Shown here: positions 5,088-5,271 of the stretch, piece after piece
Numbering within the stretch: position 1 is the first letter of the stretch
Layout of the letters: each line of letters begins with the position of its first letter
Assembly (NCBI GenBank): GCA_017440425.1
Contig: JAFSHJ010000141.1
Location: forward strand, 1-5,271
Direction of reading: 5' to 3'
Origin: Oscillospiraceae bacterium
GTDB lineage: Bacteria > Bacillota > Clostridia > Oscillospirales > Ruminococcaceae
DNA: 5,271 nt
The notes under the pieces: generated by a model
Told to the model about the DNA's origin: nothing
The model's database searches: none
Seen by the model: only the letters and a program-made list of their open reading frames with translations
Translations under genes and position numbers: made by a program

Positions 5088-5271
5088 TTATCCCCTCCGC
5101 AAAGCTCTTTATAGATGGGCAGATAGACGCCGCTGTCTCTTATGACACAGCCGGGTGTGCCGCCGGGAGTGCGCATTATATGGGTACATTTGGAGCAGCA
5201 GATGCACATTTTGCCCTTCTCCATGCAGCCGTTCGATAAAATGTCTCTTGCAAAATCGGGATAGGCAAAGA
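5084..5271 (-). CDS. C-terminal end of Old Yellow Enzyme-type NADH:flavin oxidoreductase with 4Fe-4S motif (partial)
   Basis: A reading frame open from the right edge gives 61 residues and ends at TGA 5086-5084. It begins FAYPDFARDIL, matching the segment just after the TIM barrel in Old Yellow Enzyme-type oxidoreductases. It continues with cysteines spaced C-x2-C-x2-C-x12-C (visible residues 22, 25, 28 and 41, in KMCICCSKC and PGCVIRD). This is the spacing known for the 4Fe-4S cluster of trimethylamine dehydrogenase and close to that of 2,4-dienoyl-CoA reductase. Those proteins continue with FAD/NAD-binding domains after the cluster, but this one stops 20 residues later at GVYLPIYKELCGGDK, so it is the short, barrel-plus-cluster form. 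Such enzymes often reduce activated C=C bonds. The catalytic barrel lies outside the window, so the activity is inferred from the family only. The GGAGGGG site of the SDR gene (5092-5098) lies in its final codons. Confidence 0.82.
   Translation of the reverse strand, partial: FAYPDFARDILSNGCMEKGKMCICCSKCTHIMRTPGGTPGCVIRDSGVYLPIYKELCGGDK
5092..5098 (-). promoter_or_regulatory. Ribosome binding site of the SDR gene
   Basis: GGAGGGG on the minus strand lies inside the last codons of the oxidoreductase gene. It serves either of two adjacent ATGs (5087 or 5084); from the GGAGG core the gaps are 6 and 9 bases, so the spacing allows both. Confidence 0.65.

Noticed and set aside
830..5271. Naming the operon an equol or bile acid pathway
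   Set aside because: Only the enzyme classes are shared. The flavoprotein is longer than I recall for the tetrahydrodaidzein reductases, the OYE protein is the short form, and the isomerase and 2-hydroxyacid dehydrogenase are not part of those pathways.
1..5271. tRNA, rRNA, CRISPR array, insertion sequence or riboswitch
   Set aside because: I looked on both strands and saw no repeat-spacer pattern, transposase motif, cloverleaf or conserved leader structure. The longest gap between genes is about 107 bases and is described above.

Overview
The window looks like a chromosomal segment from an anaerobic Firmicute, most likely a gut-type Clostridia (Oscillospiraceae/Lachnospiraceae-like). The grounds are strong AGGAGG-type ribosome binding sites, tightly packed genes with overlapping stops and starts, oxygen-independent flavin and Fe-S redox enzymes, and the resemblance of the leftmost protein to a SLOG-type family that I associate with this group. 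The organism call is inference; there is no rRNA or other marker.

Left block (1 to about 810) is visibly AT-rich and resembles accessory DNA. It holds two divergent genes. A SLOG-superfamily protein reads leftward and runs off the window edge. A 66-residue Arc-like ribbon-helix-helix (RHH) DNA-binding protein reads rightward (572-772). The almost pure A+T stretch between them carries two perfect inverted repeats (485-505 and 534-560), repeated TATCTA/TAGATA elements, and plausible divergent promoters. This is the layout expected of an RHH repressor that controls itself and its neighbour. A hairpin with U-tracts on both sides (774-809) follows the RHH gene and also faces the end of the right-hand operon.

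Right block (830-5271) is clearly more GC-rich and is one leftward operon of at least five genes. In transcription order they are: the C-terminal end of an Old Yellow Enzyme-type NADH:flavin oxidoreductase with a 4Fe-4S cysteine motif (edge-5084); a short-chain dehydrogenase/reductase (5087-4347); a 588-residue fumarate-reductase/SdhA-like FAD protein (4347-2581); a xylose-isomerase-like TIM-barrel sugar isomerase/epimerase family protein (2562-1795); and a D-2-hydroxyacid dehydrogenase (1795-830). Three junctions overlap by one or a few bases and the fourth has an 18-base gap, so the genes are almost certainly co-transcribed and translationally coupled.

None of the five products has a signal peptide or membrane segment in the visible sequence, so the pathway is cytoplasmic. 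An ene-reductase-type flavoenzyme, a carbonyl reductase and a fumarate-reductase-like flavoprotein, together with a sugar-type isomerase and a 2-hydroxyacid dehydrogenase, suggest stepwise redox processing of an unsaturated or oxo-substituted compound, perhaps sugar-acid-, cyclitol- or plant-polyphenol-derived. The substrate cannot be read from the sequence. No transporter, regulator or glycosidase of this operon lies inside the window.
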